Source: Clostridioides difficile_A (GTDB lineage Bacteria > Bacillota > Clostridia > Peptostreptococcales > Peptostreptococcaceae). From it: a DNA stretch of 64,000 nt. Each line of letters opens with the position of its first letter. The stretch's first letter is position 1. Location: contig OX246690.1 of assembly GCA_945909635.1 (NCBI GenBank), positions 3,782,001-3,846,000 on the forward strand, written 5' to 3'. Of the stretch, positions 1 to 9,660 are shown piece after piece. The position numbers and the translations under genes are program-made. The notes under the pieces are model-generated. The model did not search any database. It was not told where the DNA came from and worked only from the letters and a program-made list of their open reading frames with translations.

Positions 1-30
1 ATTGGTAAACTGCTTTCCTCTAATATAATC

Positions 31-711
31 TTAATCACCCTTTATATACTTTAATTTATTAGGTATATTCATTTTTTTCATAGAGATATTTTCTTCAGTT
101 TTTATACTTACTTTCATTGGATAAGTAGTTTGTATACTGTCTAAATATTCACTGCCTTTATCCACATAATCAGAGAGTTTATCCTTATCCCCAATGCATT
201 TTATTTCATAAGGTTGTGCTACAGGAACTCCATTTATATTTATATGGCTTCCTGCAAGTACAACTTCTGAATACTGATTGATTCTTTGGCCATTTATTTC
301 TATGTATTTTGCTCCATTTACTTTTAGTTCATTTACAACTTTTACAAGTATTTTATTATAGTCTATACTATTTGCTATATTCCCTGTTTTTTCATCTATA
401 GCATCTATACTTACTATTATTCCACTGCCCTTTACATCTGAATATGATAGATTTTCTCTAAGAGCTTCTATTTCTGAGATTTCTTTAGAATTTTTTTGAT
501 TACTTTTCATTGAATCAATTTCTTTATCTAATTTATCCTTTTCCTTTTTTAATTCCTTTATAGACTTTCCTGTCAATTTTATTTCTTTTCTTATTGACTT
601 ATCTTTACTTGTATAAACTGTTTCTTCATTACTATAATCTCTAAATATGGTTCCAACAAGTATACCTAAAATAGTACTCGCTAGTATTATAAACACATAT
701 GGTTTTTTCAT
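31..711 (-). CDS. DUF881 family membrane-anchored protein
   Basis: The 226-residue protein has one N-terminal membrane segment (about residues 5-24), a charged Lys/Glu-rich region likely to form a coiled coil (about 45-90) and a C-terminal DUF881 domain. Family-typical features are the DVKGSGI motif near residue 93, the INGQRI motif near 140 and the YEIKCIGD motif near 170. In Firmicutes DUF881 proteins are usually encoded near division or cell-envelope genes; the biochemical role is unknown. The start has a good AAGGAG site just upstream. The gene lies at the window edge, so its downstream operon partners are not visible. Family assignment is fairly sure; function is not. Confidence 0.85.
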   Translation of the reverse strand: MKKPYVFIILASTILGILVGTIFRDYSNEETVYTSKDKSIRKEIKLTGKSIKELKKEKDKLDKEIDSMKSNQKNSKEISEIEALRENLSYSDVKGSGIIVSIDAIDEKTGNIANSIDYNKILVKVVNELKVNGAKYIEINGQRINQYSEVVLAGSHININGVPVAQPYEIKCIGDKDKLSDYVDKGSEYLDSIQTTYPMKVSIKTEENISMKKMNIPNKLKYIKGD

Positions 712-837
712 ACTGTATTGCTCCTTACAAATTTATTTTTATATGATAATTTTCTTTAATTAAACCTTGAGCCTTTATATATATTTATTATATCAAACTT
801 ATATATTAAAATTCATCTTTAGTATATAATATCATAC

Positions 838-877
838 ATCAAAAAAAGCAAAATGGCATAGCTTCACAGCTACACCA
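838..877 (-). terminator. Rho-independent terminator of the two-P-loop ATPase gene
   Basis: Read on the minus strand, a hairpin built around TAGCT/AGCTA with outer TGG/CCA pairs (854-877) is followed by a T-rich tail (840-853). It lies just after the end of the gene at 930. Confidence 0.7.
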
Positions 878-929
878 ATTTACTAAAAGTTATATTTTAT
901 AATTATCATCTGATTTAAGATATATATTC

Positions 930-2009
930 TTATACATTTTTCTCATATTTTGAAATTCTATTAACTAGTTTATCTCTTAATTTTCCAACTTCATCAAATC
1001 TCATATTAGGGATATAATAACTTTCTATAATATCATGTTTAGACTTCGCTCTCTTAAGATTTAATACAGCCCAACAAATTAAATCATCCAAAACTTTCTC
1101 ATCAAATTTAATATCTTCTTCATATTTAAGTAATTTTTCTCTATTTAGAAATTGATTTAAATTAATGGTTTCCTCTTCTTTAAAAGTTGCGCTTGTAGTT
1201 ATACCAATATCTAAGTCAGTCAATAGTACAGTCTCAACTTTTTCTGGTATAAGTGGATAATGATAAACTTCTACATTTAAACCTTTTTCAATAGCTTTCT
1301 TATACACTTTGTTTAATAATGTAGTTTTTCCAGTGCCTATTTCACCATCTAAATAATAAACCTTATTTACATCTTTTAATATGTTTTCTGTATAATCTAA
1401 ACATCCTACAGGAGTTATAGCTGAACCAAATAAATGCTTCTCTCTTTTCAAATTTCCTGTGCTTTCAACTCCATCAAACAATTTTTTAATAAATTCTTCT
1501 GTAACTAGATTCACTTTACCATAATCCATACAATCAGAATATTTTTCCTCTATATCTCTAAAGATTGGTTCTGATGCTTTTAAAAATTTAAACGCTCTTT
1601 TAAATGCATTACTAATATCCTTATCGTATCCCGATATTTCTTGTCTATTTTTTTCCAACTCTTCTGTGTTCCAGTAATCACCTAAATTAATTATCTCGTC
1701 CAAAGCTCCTGGTAACTTTGGGTCCATAGTGTGTGGAGCAGTTGCATCCATAAGTACCACGCCTAATTCCTTTATAACTACACCGTCCAATGAACTTGGG
1801 TCAGAAGGACAGTTATATAATTCAATATCATATCCTCTACTTAAAAATTCTTTATAAATTTTTTTCATAAGTGAGGATTTTCCTACTCCAGGACCACCCT
1901 TTAAACAAAAAACCCTTTTTACATTTTCAGGAATTATATATTCAAAAAAAGAATATGAGCCTTGTGATGTGTTTCCACCTGGAAATGCCTTCTTTACCTT
2001 TCCTTCCAT
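930..2009 (-). CDS. Two-P-loop ATPase of the PRK06851 type
   Basis: The 359-residue soluble protein contains two separate Walker A motifs, GGPGVGKSS near residue 39 and GEIGTGKTT near residue 222. The halves look like a tandem duplication of a P-loop domain. Proteins of this build occur in many clostridia and bacilli and are annotated as ATPases or putative nucleotide kinases of unknown role. The start follows a GAGGAGGCG ribosome site. It is transcribed alone and ends at a clear terminator. No partner gene in the neighbourhood suggests a substrate. The NTPase fold is confident, the biological function unknown. Confidence 0.75.
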   Translation of the reverse strand: MEGKVKKAFPGGNTSQGSYSFFEYIIPENVKRVFCLKGGPGVGKSSLMKKIYKEFLSRGYDIELYNCPSDPSSLDGVVIKELGVVLMDATAPHTMDPKLPGALDEIINLGDYWNTEELEKNRQEISGYDKDISNAFKRAFKFLKASEPIFRDIEEKYSDCMDYGKVNLVTEEFIKKLFDGVESTGNLKREKHLFGSAITPVGCLDYTENILKDVNKVYYLDGEIGTGKTTLLNKVYKKAIEKGLNVEVYHYPLIPEKVETVLLTDLDIGITTSATFKEEETINLNQFLNREKLLKYEEDIKFDEKVLDDLICWAVLNLKRAKSKHDIIESYYIPNMRFDEVGKLRDKLVNRISKYEKNV

Positions 2010-2247
2010 ATTAGCGCCTCCTCATAATTTACAATATCTCTTAATTAAGATATTAATATTATACGAGTTTTGTTACAACTTTATGCTTTTGATAAATCTA
2101 AAACTTATCATTTAATACCAATAAAAAATTAATTTTATCTAATTATAGTAGATTCTATACTATGTGATTTAACTTTTATATGCTTTTATCTGGAAGTCTA
2201 ATTTAACTCTTTATACAGTAATATAGTTGTATCTTATTTAAATCCAA

Positions 2248-2276
2248 TTGTTTCCATTGTGATTTTATGTTAAAAT
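2248..2276 (+). promoter_or_regulatory. Likely sigma-A promoter of the FMN riboswitch/MFS unit
   Basis: TTGTTT (2248-2253) and TAAAAT (2271-2276) are separated by 17 bp, placing transcription start about 15-20 bases before the FMN aptamer. Confidence 0.6.
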
Positions 2277-2297
2277 AATATTACAAAATACATCTGT

Positions 2298-2409
2298 TTT
2301 TCTTCAGAAACGGGTGAAATTCCCTATCGGCGGTAAAAGCCCGCGAGCCTTATGGCATAATTTGGTCAGATTCCAAAGCCGACAGTAAAATCTGGATGGT
2401 AGAAGAAAA
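2298..2409 (+). promoter_or_regulatory. FMN riboswitch (RFN element) aptamer
   Basis: The conserved RFN blocks are present in order: a closing helix (TTTCTTC pairing with GAAGAAA at 2402-2408), CGGGTGAAATTCCC (2311-2324), ATCGGCGGT (2326-2334), AAGCCCGCGAGC (2337-2348) and GATTCC...GCCGACAGT (about 2369-2386). It is followed about 90 bp later by an intrinsic terminator and then the MFS gene, the layout of an FMN-repressed transcription-termination switch. Confidence 0.95.
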
Positions 2410-2499
2410 TAGTATATGAGTACCTTTATGTAATTTTACATGAGTAATCTATACAACTCCTTCAACTACCGTATTTATTCATGAAATTAAACACATTCG

Positions 2500-2528
2500 A
2501 GGTACCTAAGATGTAGGTGCTTTTTTTG
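2500..2528 (+). terminator. Riboswitch expression-platform terminator
   Basis: GGTACCT pairs with AGGTGCT (one G-U per end) around a 7-base loop, followed by seven T residues (2522-2527 region). It lies between the FMN aptamer and the MFS start, so it is the probable decision hairpin. Confidence 0.8.
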
Positions 2529-2591
2529 TTGTTTATTTTATAACTATTCTGTACTTATAAAATCTATTATATAAAAGATTGGAGTGTTATC

Positions 2592-3962
2592 ATGAAACAA
2601 AAATGGATAGTATTAATTATAATCTGTATTGGTGTATTTATGTCTACTCTTGATGGAAGTATACTAAATATTGCAAATCCTACAATTGCTATTGACTTTA
2701 AAATTAATATGTCACAGATTCAGTGGGTTGTAACAGCTTATATGCTTGTCGTTACAGCAACTATGTTATTTTTTGGAAAGCTCGGTGATAAAGTAGGTTC
2801 AAATCGTCTATACACATTAGGATTTTTTGTATTCACAATAGGTTCTTTTCTGTGTAGTATATCACACAACTTATCTACATTAATTTCTTCAAGAATATTT
2901 CAAGCAGTTGGGGCAAGTATTTTAATGGCAACTGGACTTGGTATAGTTTCTAATGCATTTCCAGCAAATGAAAAAGGAAAGGCTATAGGAATCACTGGCG
3001 CTGTAGTTGGTATAGGAAATATGAGTGGTCCTGTAATTGGAGGTATACTTTTAGAACATTTTGGATGGCCTTCTATTTTTATTATCAATATACCTATTGG
3101 TATCGTAGCAGTTTTTCTTGGAATTAAATTTCTTCCTAGACCTACTTTAGATGAACAAAATAAGAGCTTTGATATTCCAGGTCTTCTGCTATTCGCAACT
3201 TGTACTACACTTATATTACTTGCGATGAATGGAAAAGGAAACACAAGATTGTATCTAGGTATAGCATCACTTATCATCTTCTTATTATTGGCATTAAGAG
3301 AAGTAAAATTTGAACAGAGCTTTATTGATTTACCTTTATTTAAAAATAGAAATTTCACTGTAGGCAATATTATTGGAATCGCTTGTTACTTCCCTCAAAT
3401 GGCAGTATCTTTCCTACTTCCATTTTATTTAGAACAATTAAAAAATCTATCTCCTATGATGGCTGGTTCTGTAATGACTGTCCATCCACTTATTATGGTA
3501 CTTATAGCACCTATTGCAGGTTCTCTTTCTGATAAACATGGTGCAAAGAATATTCTAACAACATCTTTTTCATTTATGACTATTTCACTCGTTGGAATGG
3601 CACTTTTAAAAGCAGATTCACCATTATATCTTTTAATTGTATGTTTAGTTATTTTCGGACTCGGACTAGGTGCTTTTAGTTCACCAAACAATAGTAGCAT
3701 TCTTGCAGATGTTCCTCCTCAGAAACAAGGATATGGAGGCAGCTTTCTTGCAACGGTTCGTAATTTATCATTTGCTCTTGGAACAGCATTTTTTAGTAGC
3801 TTCTTTGCACAAAGCCTTACATATAATCAAAATTTCAAAAGCCATACAGCAGCCTATGTTATAGCTAGTAATCAATCTTATTGGATTGCTGCAACAGTAT
3901 GCTTTATAGGACTTATACTAACTATTTTCTTTATGAGAAAAACAGAGAAATCTATTTCTTAG
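2592..3962 (+). CDS. FMN-riboswitch-controlled MFS exporter, DHA2 (EmrB/QacA) family
   Basis: The 456-residue protein has 14 predicted hydrophobic segments and opens with the DHA2 signature MSTLDGSILNIANPTI (about residues 17-32), with the loop motif GKLGDKVGSNR near residue 63. These carriers export drugs, dyes or metabolites using the proton gradient. A GGAGTG ribosome site precedes the ATG. The transcript begins with an FMN aptamer and terminator, so expression should fall when FMN is plentiful. This hints at a flavin-linked substrate, or at import of a flavin precursor despite the exporter family, but the sequence alone does not decide. It is a single-gene unit facing convergent engB-lon. 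Confidence 0.88.
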   Translation: MKQKWIVLIIICIGVFMSTLDGSILNIANPTIAIDFKINMSQIQWVVTAYMLVVTATMLFFGKLGDKVGSNRLYTLGFFVFTIGSFLCSISHNLSTLISSRIFQAVGASILMATGLGIVSNAFPANEKGKAIGITGAVVGIGNMSGPVIGGILLEHFGWPSIFIINIPIGIVAVFLGIKFLPRPTLDEQNKSFDIPGLLLFATCTTLILLAMNGKGNTRLYLGIASLIIFLLLALREVKFEQSFIDLPLFKNRNFTVGNIIGIACYFPQMAVSFLLPFYLEQLKNLSPMMAGSVMTVHPLIMVLIAPIAGSLSDKHGAKNILTTSFSFMTISLVGMALLKADSPLYLLIVCLVIFGLGLGAFSSPNNSSILADVPPQKQGYGGSFLATVRNLSFALGTAFFSSFFAQSLTYNQNFKSHTAAYVIASNQSYWIAATVCFIGLILTIFFMRKTEKSIS

Positions 3963-4083
3963 ATAAAATTTATTTCTGATTTCATCAGTGACTAAGTTTT
4001 TAAATATAGTAATTTATATCAAACCTTGCAGTTTTTTTAATTTATAACAATAAATTGCTAATATCTATTGTTTATAAACAACA

Positions 4084-4126
4084 AGGATGCCAAAAAATAT
4101 CCATTAGAACTATTTTGAGGCATCCT
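4084..4126. terminator. Hairpin between convergent MFS and engB genes
   Basis: AGGATGCC (4084-4091) pairs perfectly with GGCATCCT (4119-4126), and inner CAAAA/TTTTG pairs extend the stem. It lies between the convergent stop codons and can serve either gene, although the T tracts are modest. Confidence 0.55.
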
Positions 4127-4157
4127 ATATTTTATTTTGATATTAATATAGTTATAA

Positions 4158-4769
4158 CTAATCTACCGTTATCTCATATCCATGTTGATTATATTGATTT
4201 ACAATTTCTTCCCATAGTTCTTCAACACCAGTCTTTTTTAATGAGGAAACAGGGATTACTTTTTCGCTACTTTCCATTTGTAATTTTTTTCTTATTATGC
4301 TTATATGTTTTTGATATTGTCCTCTAGATATTTTATCTGCCTTAGTTGCAATAATCACACAGTTATATCCGAAGTGTTTTATCCATTCATACATAAGCTT
4401 ATCATCTGCTGTAGGCTCATGTCTAATATCTACAAGTAGAAATATAGAACATAATTCTTGTCTACTTTCTAGATATCTTTCCATTATGCCTCCCCATTTT
4501 TCTTTTTCAGACTTAGCTATCTTTGCATATCCATAACCTGGAAGGTCCACAAAATAAAATTCATTATTTATTAGATAAAAGTTTATAGTTCTAGTTTTCC
4601 CTGGTGTTTGACTAGTTCTAGCAAAGTTTCTTCTATTAAGCAATGTATTTATTATTGATGATTTCCCAACATTTGACCTACCAGCTAATGCTATCTCTGG
4701 AATACCTTCTGCTGGATACTGTGATTTATTCACAGCACTCATAGTTATCTCTGAACTTCTAATTTTCAT
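4158..4769 (-). CDS. engB: Ribosome biogenesis GTPase EngB (YihA/YsxC)
   Basis: TRAFAC GTPase of about 203 residues that helps assemble the large ribosomal subunit. Motifs visible: G1 GRSNVGKSS, the switch G2 region around GKTRTINFY, G3 DLPGYG, G4 TKADK and the G5-like SSLKKTG. Length fits the family. A longer in-frame GTG start exists at 4781, but the ATG at 4769 is better placed behind GGTGAGA. The gene overlaps the 3' end of lon by about 11 bases, so it is translationally coupled to lon, the usual arrangement in Firmicutes. Confidence 0.95.
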   Translation of the reverse strand: MKIRSSEITMSAVNKSQYPAEGIPEIALAGRSNVGKSSIINTLLNRRNFARTSQTPGKTRTINFYLINNEFYFVDLPGYGYAKIAKSEKEKWGGIMERYLESRQELCSIFLLVDIRHEPTADDKLMYEWIKHFGYNCVIIATKADKISRGQYQKHISIIRKKLQMESSEKVIPVSSLKKTGVEELWEEIVNQYNQHGYEITVD

Positions 4770-7122
4770 TCTTCTCACCACTCTTTAATAAAGCTTGTTC
4801 TAATACTTCATCCATATGTTCTACAAGTACAAACTCCATTTTTTCTTTTACATTTTCTGGTATCTCATCTAAATCAGCTTCACATTCTTTAGGAATTAAT
4901 ACTTTTGTTATACCAGCTCTATGAGCTGCTAATAATTTTTCTTTAACTCCTCCTACAGCTAATACTCTACCTCTTAAAGTTATCTCTCCTGTCATAGCTA
5001 TATTGCCTGGAACAGGTTTTTTAGTAAGTGCTGAAATTACTGCAAGAGCCATAGTTATACCAGCTGATGGTCCATCTTTTGGAACAGCACCTTCTGGAAT
5101 GTGTATATGAATATCATTTGTCTTATAAAAATCTGGGTCTATATCAAACTTGTCCACTATTGACCTTATATAAGATATACCTGTCTTAGCAGATTCCTTC
5201 ATAACATCTCCTAGCTTCCCAGTCAATACAATTTCGCCTTTACCTTTAAGTACATTTACTTCTACTTCAAGTGTAACTCCACCAACTGCTGTCCATGCAA
5301 GACCATTTACTAATCCTATTTGAGGATTAACTTCTGCAAGTTGATACTTAAACATGTCTTTTCCAAGATATGTCTCTAAGTCAGACTTATTTACAATAAC
5401 TTCTTCAAGAGTTGGGTCTTCAACATATTTTTTTGCAACTTTTCTACAAATTTTACCAACAGTTCTTTCTAGTGTTCTTACACCTGCTTCTCTTGTATAA
5501 TGATTTATTATACTTCTTAAAGTCTCATCATCCATTTTTATGAAGTTTTCTTTTAAAGCATGCTCTTTAATTTGTTTTGGAAGTAAATATTTTTTTGCTA
5601 TATTTAATTTTTCCTCTTCTATATATCCAGATACTTCTATTATTTCCATTCTATCTAATAATGGTCTTGGTATATTACCTAGGCTGTTTGCTGTTGTAAC
5701 AAATAGTATTTTTGATAAATCAAAAGGTATTTCTAAGTAGTGGTCTACAAAATCCTTATTTTGCTCTGGGTCTAATACTTCTAGCATTGCTGAAGCTGGG
5801 TCACCTTTATAATCTGCTGCCATTTTATCTATCTCATCAAATAAAAATACAGGATTTTTTGTTTGTGCTTCTTTTACTCCATTGATTATTCTTCCTGGAA
5901 TTGAACCTACATAAGTTCTTCTATGACCTCTTATTTCTGCTTCATCTCTAACTCCACCTAAAGATATTCTTACAAACTTTCTATTCAACGCTCTAGCTAT
6001 TGATTTTACTATAGATGTCTTTCCTGTTCCTGGAGGACCAACTAGACATATTATAGGGCCTTTAAGTGATTTAGCAAGTGTTCTTATAGCTAAGTATTCT
6101 AGTATTCTTTCTTTTACTTTCTCTAATCCATAATGGTCTTCATCTAGTATAGCATTTGCCTTATTTATATCCAACTTATCTTTTGTTTCCTTATTCCATG
6201 GCAATGAAAATATAGTATCCAAGTAGTTTCTACTTACAGATACATCTGGAGACATTGAAGATATCTTTGAAAATTTATCTATTTCTTTTTCTATTTTTTC
6301 CTTAGTTGTCTTAGGTGCTTTTATTTTTTTAAGCTTTTCTCTGTATTCATCAGCTTCAGAATTTATATCTTCTTCTTCACCTAATTCTTTTTGTATTGCT
6401 TTTAATTGTTCTCTAAGGTAATATTCTTTTTGAACTTTATTCATCTGTTTTTTAACTCTTAAAGTTATCTTCTTCTCTATTTTTAGTATATCTATCTCCT
6501 CTAATAATATAGAATAAATAAGCTCAAGTCTTTTCTTAATATCAAATTCTTCTAATATTTCTTGTTTTTGGCTTGACTTTAGATATATATTGGCAGCTAT
6601 TGTATCTATAAATCTATCAACATCTTCTATATCAGCCAAAGATATTAATATTTCTGGTGATACTCTGTTTCCGATATTTATATACTCTTCAAAGGCATCA
6701 AATACATTTCTTACAAATGCTTCAATTTCAACTTCTGTCTCACTATCTAAATTGTCACTATCAAAGACTATTTCTTCTATTACTGCTTTGAAATACCCTT
6801 CTTCTTGTTCTATTTGTTTTACCCTACCTCTTGATACACCTTCAACCAAAACACGAACTGTATCTCCTGGTAATTTTATCATTTGTTTAACTTTACAAAT
6901 TGTCCCTACATGATAAAAATCGTCTTCTCCTGGCTCATCAACTTCAGCTTCTTTTTGAGATGTTAAAAATATAAGTTCTTCCTCCATCATAGCTTGGTCT
7001 AAAGCTTTAAGAGATATCTCTCTTCCTATATCAAAATTTAATATCATATATGGAAATATTGCTAATCCTCTTAAAGGAATTAGCGGTAATTCATGATCTA
7101 TTTTAGTATAATTTTGTTCCAT
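4759..7122 (-). CDS. lon: ATP-dependent protease La (LonA)
   Basis: The 787-residue serine protease has an N-terminal substrate-binding LON domain (about residues 12-205), a central AAA+ module with Walker A GPPGTGKTS and Walker B VFLFDEIDKM, and a C-terminal protease domain with the catalytic-serine motif DGPSAGIT and the catalytic lysine downstream. It degrades misfolded and regulatory cytoplasmic proteins. The upstream ATG at 7128 would sit only two bases from the AAGGAG site, so the ATG at 7122 (MEQNYTK) is preferred. It is the first gene of a lon-engB operon. All catalytic motifs are intact. Confidence 0.96.
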   Translation of the reverse strand: MEQNYTKIDHELPLIPLRGLAIFPYMILNFDIGREISLKALDQAMMEEELIFLTSQKEAEVDEPGEDDFYHVGTICKVKQMIKLPGDTVRVLVEGVSRGRVKQIEQEEGYFKAVIEEIVFDSDNLDSETEVEIEAFVRNVFDAFEEYINIGNRVSPEILISLADIEDVDRFIDTIAANIYLKSSQKQEILEEFDIKKRLELIYSILLEEIDILKIEKKITLRVKKQMNKVQKEYYLREQLKAIQKELGEEEDINSEADEYREKLKKIKAPKTTKEKIEKEIDKFSKISSMSPDVSVSRNYLDTIFSLPWNKETKDKLDINKANAILDEDHYGLEKVKERILEYLAIRTLAKSLKGPIICLVGPPGTGKTSIVKSIARALNRKFVRISLGGVRDEAEIRGHRRTYVGSIPGRIINGVKEAQTKNPVFLFDEIDKMAADYKGDPASAMLEVLDPEQNKDFVDHYLEIPFDLSKILFVTTANSLGNIPRPLLDRMEIIEVSGYIEEEKLNIAKKYLLPKQIKEHALKENFIKMDDETLRSIINHYTREAGVRTLERTVGKICRKVAKKYVEDPTLEEVIVNKSDLETYLGKDMFKYQLAEVNPQIGLVNGLAWTAVGGVTLEVEVNVLKGKGEIVLTGKLGDVMKESAKTGISYIRSIVDKFDIDPDFYKTNDIHIHIPEGAVPKDGPSAGITMALAVISALTKKPVPGNIAMTGEITLRGRVLAVGGVKEKLLAAHRAGITKVLIPKECEADLDEIPENVKEKMEFVLVEHMDEVLEQALLKSGEKNEN

Positions 7123-7293
7123 CAACATTACTCCTTTTCTAGTCTAATTATTTTGATTTTAATATTATATATTCGAACAAGTTAATTTTCAACATTAATG
7201 ATAAATTCTTAGCATATTATATTACTATTTTATTATGATATAATATTAATGTTAGTATACTTAGATGTTATTTATCTTTTGGAGGTTTCTATT

Positions 7294-7806
7294 ATGTTGA
7301 AATTGTTTTTAACTTTTTTAAAAATCGGTGCGTTTACGTTTGGTGGTGGATACGCTATGGTTCCTCTTATACAAGATGAACTTGTAAACAAACAAAAGCT
7401 TTTAGAGCAGGAAGAATTTATTGATTTTCTATCCATAGCTCAAAGTTACCCTGGAGTACTGGCAGTTAATATATCTGTATTATTAGGATATAAACTTTAT
7501 GGTATACCAGGAGTTCTTATATGTACCTTAGGCTCTGCTTTACCATCATTTTGTATAGTATTAGTCTTATCATATCTATATTTTAAAAATTCATCATCTA
7601 AAATTTTAGATGGATTTTTTAAAGGAGTTGCCCCTGTCGTAATAGCTCTTATATTGTATTCTTTTACGAGCATGTTTAAGAAACTGCCAAAGTCTAGAAC
7701 TAACATACTACTATTAATTATAGCAGTTTTATCTGTTGGTGTATTCAATATAAGCCCTATTTATTTAATAATTGGAGGAGGTGTATATAGTCTATGTCAG
7801 AAATAA
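7294..7806 (+). CDS. chrA: Chromate transporter family (CHR) protein, first half
   Basis: The short-chain CHR protein of about 170 residues carries the signature FLKIGAFTFGGGYAMVPLI near its N terminus and about five to six membrane segments. A longer frame opens at 7249, but a GGAGG site at 7281-7285 directs initiation to the ATG at 7294. It overlaps the next gene, which encodes a homologous half, so the two presumably form a heterodimer, as in other Firmicute two-gene CHR systems. Family members can export chromate; the native substrate here cannot be told from sequence. Confidence 0.85.
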   Translation: MLKLFLTFLKIGAFTFGGGYAMVPLIQDELVNKQKLLEQEEFIDFLSIAQSYPGVLAVNISVLLGYKLYGIPGVLICTLGSALPSFCIVLVLSYLYFKNSSSKILDGFFKGVAPVVIALILYSFTSMFKKLPKSRTNILLLIIAVLSVGVFNISPIYLIIGGGVYSLCQK

Positions 7807-8321
7807 CACTACTCTTTTTAATATTCCTTAAAATAGGAGCCTTTAGTTTTGGTGGTGGATATGCCATGTTGCCATTTATTCAACAAGAATTTATATCTAA
7901 ATACCACCTAATAACTAATCAAGAATTCTTGGATTTACTTGCTATATCACAATCTACACCAGGCCCTGTAGCAATAAATAGTGCTACATTTGTAGGGTTT
8001 AAGACTGCAGGTTTTTTTGGTTCTCTGTCTGCAACTATTGGTGTAACGATTTTTGCATTAGTAGGTCTAACTATTATATCAAAGTTATTTTCTAAGTTCA
8101 AAAATAATAAAAAAGTAGAAAACTTATTGATGGTTCTTAGACCAATTACTTTAGGATTCATATTATCGGCAGCTTTTTCATCTGCCAAAGAAGTTAATTG
8201 GGACTTATATGGAATAATTGCATTTATAGTATCCTTTTACCTTTTATATAAAGGAAAAATTGGTTCTATTGCAATTGTATTCGTCTTTGGTGTTCTAGGT
8301 ATATTACTCTCATTTTTATAA
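7794..8321 (+). CDS. chrA: Chromate transporter family (CHR) protein, second half
   Basis: The 175-residue membrane protein repeats the CHR signature (LKIGAFSFGGGYAMLPFI) found in the preceding gene and shares its AQSYPG-like motif (here ISQSTPGPVAIN). The start lies inside the previous frame with a GGAGGAGGTG site, giving a 13-base overlap and translational coupling. The two short proteins probably assemble into one transporter of anions across the cytoplasmic membrane. Substrate is inferred only from the family name. Confidence 0.85.
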   Translation: MSEITLLFLIFLKIGAFSFGGGYAMLPFIQQEFISKYHLITNQEFLDLLAISQSTPGPVAINSATFVGFKTAGFFGSLSATIGVTIFALVGLTIISKLFSKFKNNKKVENLLMVLRPITLGFILSAAFSSAKEVNWDLYGIIAFIVSFYLLYKGKIGSIAIVFVFGVLGILLSFL

Positions 8322-8356
8322 TGTAATATCTAGTTTTATATTAAGCATATTAACAT

Positions 8357-8385
8357 AAAAAAAGGAGCCTTTAAAGCTCCTTTTC
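8357..8385. terminator. Bidirectional terminator between chrA pair and clpX
   Basis: AAAAGGAGC pairs with GCTCCTTTT around a short loop, with A-rich flank on the left and T-rich flank on the right, so it can stop transcription from both convergent units. Confidence 0.8.
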
Positions 8386-8391
8386 ATCATC

Positions 8392-9642
8392 TTATGCACT
8401 TTCCTCTTGATCCTTAAGTACTATGATAGGATTTACTGAGTCTTCGTTCACAGATTTCTCTGTTACTATAACCTTCTTTATATTATCTCTAGATGGTACC
8501 TCAAACATAGTCTCCATCATTACGCTTTCAACTATACTTCTAAGCCCTCTAGCTCCTGTATTTCTTTCTATAGCTTTTTTAGCTATTGCACGAAGAGCAC
8601 CTTCTTCAAATTCTAGTTCAACATCATCCAACTCCAATAGTTTTTTATACTGTTTTACTAGAGCATTTTTAGGTTCCTGTAATATCTGCATCAATGCATC
8701 TTCATCCAGTAATTCTAAAGTAGCTAAAACTGGTATTCTTCCTATAAATTCAGGTATTATACCATATTTTAATAAATCCTCTGGAAGTACTTTTTCATAT
8801 AGCTTTCCTAAATCTAATTCTTTCTTACTTTCTATCTTAGCTCCAAAACCTAGTGTTTTATCTCCACCACGTTTTTGGATTATTTTTTCTAATCCATCAA
8901 AAGCTCCACCTAGTATAAACAATACATTAGTAGTATCTATCTTTAGGAATTCTTGATGAGGATGTTTTCTTCCTCCTTGTGGTGGAACATTTGCAACAGT
9001 ACCCTCTAATATTTTTAGAAGGGCTTGTTGAACACCTTCACCACTTACATCTCTAGTTATAGATGGATTTTCAGATTTTCTTGCAATTTTGTCTATCTCA
9101 TCTATATATATTATACCTCTTTCAGCTTTTTCTATATCAAAATCAGCAGCTTGAATAAGTTTTAGAAGTATGTTTTCAACGTCTTCTCCAACATATCCAG
9201 CTTCAGTTAATGATGTAGCATCAGCCATTGCAAAAGGTACATTAAGAGTTCTTGCTAGAGTTTGAGCAAGTAATGTCTTTCCAGAACCAGTAGGTCCTAG
9301 TAAAAGTATATTACTCTTTTGAATTTCTATATCCTTGTTACTAGATTTTTTACTGTATATTCTCTTGTAATGATTATAAACTGCAACTGATAAAGCTTTT
9401 TTAGCTTTTTCTTGGCCTATTACATAATCATTTAGAATCTCCATCATTTCCTTTGGCTTTGGTAATGATGTAGTATCTTCATCTATAGTATCTTCTATTT
9501 CTTCTTGAATAATTTCGTCACAAAGTTCAACACACTCGTCACAAATATATACATTTGGACCTGCAATTAATCTTCTTACTTGATCTTGATTTTTACCGCA
9601 GAATGAACACTTTAATTGTCGTTTTTCTTCATATTTAGACAT
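8392..9642 (-). CDS. clpX: ClpX, ATPase and unfoldase of the ClpXP protease
   Basis: AAA+ protein of 416 residues. An N-terminal C4 zinc-binding domain (CSFCGKN...CDECVELC, residues 12-41) recognises substrates; the AAA+ module has Walker A GPTGSGKTL near residue 116 and Walker B IIYIDEIDKI near 180; the pore/ClpP loop region contains LGFGA in place of the more usual IGF-type loop. It unfolds tagged proteins and feeds them to ClpP. It is encoded 18 bases downstream of clpP and after tig, the standard tig-clpP-clpX order. The start follows a GAGAGGTG site. Confidence 0.97.
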   Translation of the reverse strand: MSKYEEKRQLKCSFCGKNQDQVRRLIAGPNVYICDECVELCDEIIQEEIEDTIDEDTTSLPKPKEMMEILNDYVIGQEKAKKALSVAVYNHYKRIYSKKSSNKDIEIQKSNILLLGPTGSGKTLLAQTLARTLNVPFAMADATSLTEAGYVGEDVENILLKLIQAADFDIEKAERGIIYIDEIDKIARKSENPSITRDVSGEGVQQALLKILEGTVANVPPQGGRKHPHQEFLKIDTTNVLFILGGAFDGLEKIIQKRGGDKTLGFGAKIESKKELDLGKLYEKVLPEDLLKYGIIPEFIGRIPVLATLELLDEDALMQILQEPKNALVKQYKKLLELDDVELEFEEGALRAIAKKAIERNTGARGLRSIVESVMMETMFEVPSRDNIKKVIVTEKSVNEDSVNPIIVLKDQEESA

Positions 9643-9660
9643 ATTAACACCTCTCTCTAT

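Noticed and set aside
2900..3700. Minus-strand frames inside the MFS gene
   Set aside because: Shadows of the real plus-strand gene with no ribosome sites or motifs.
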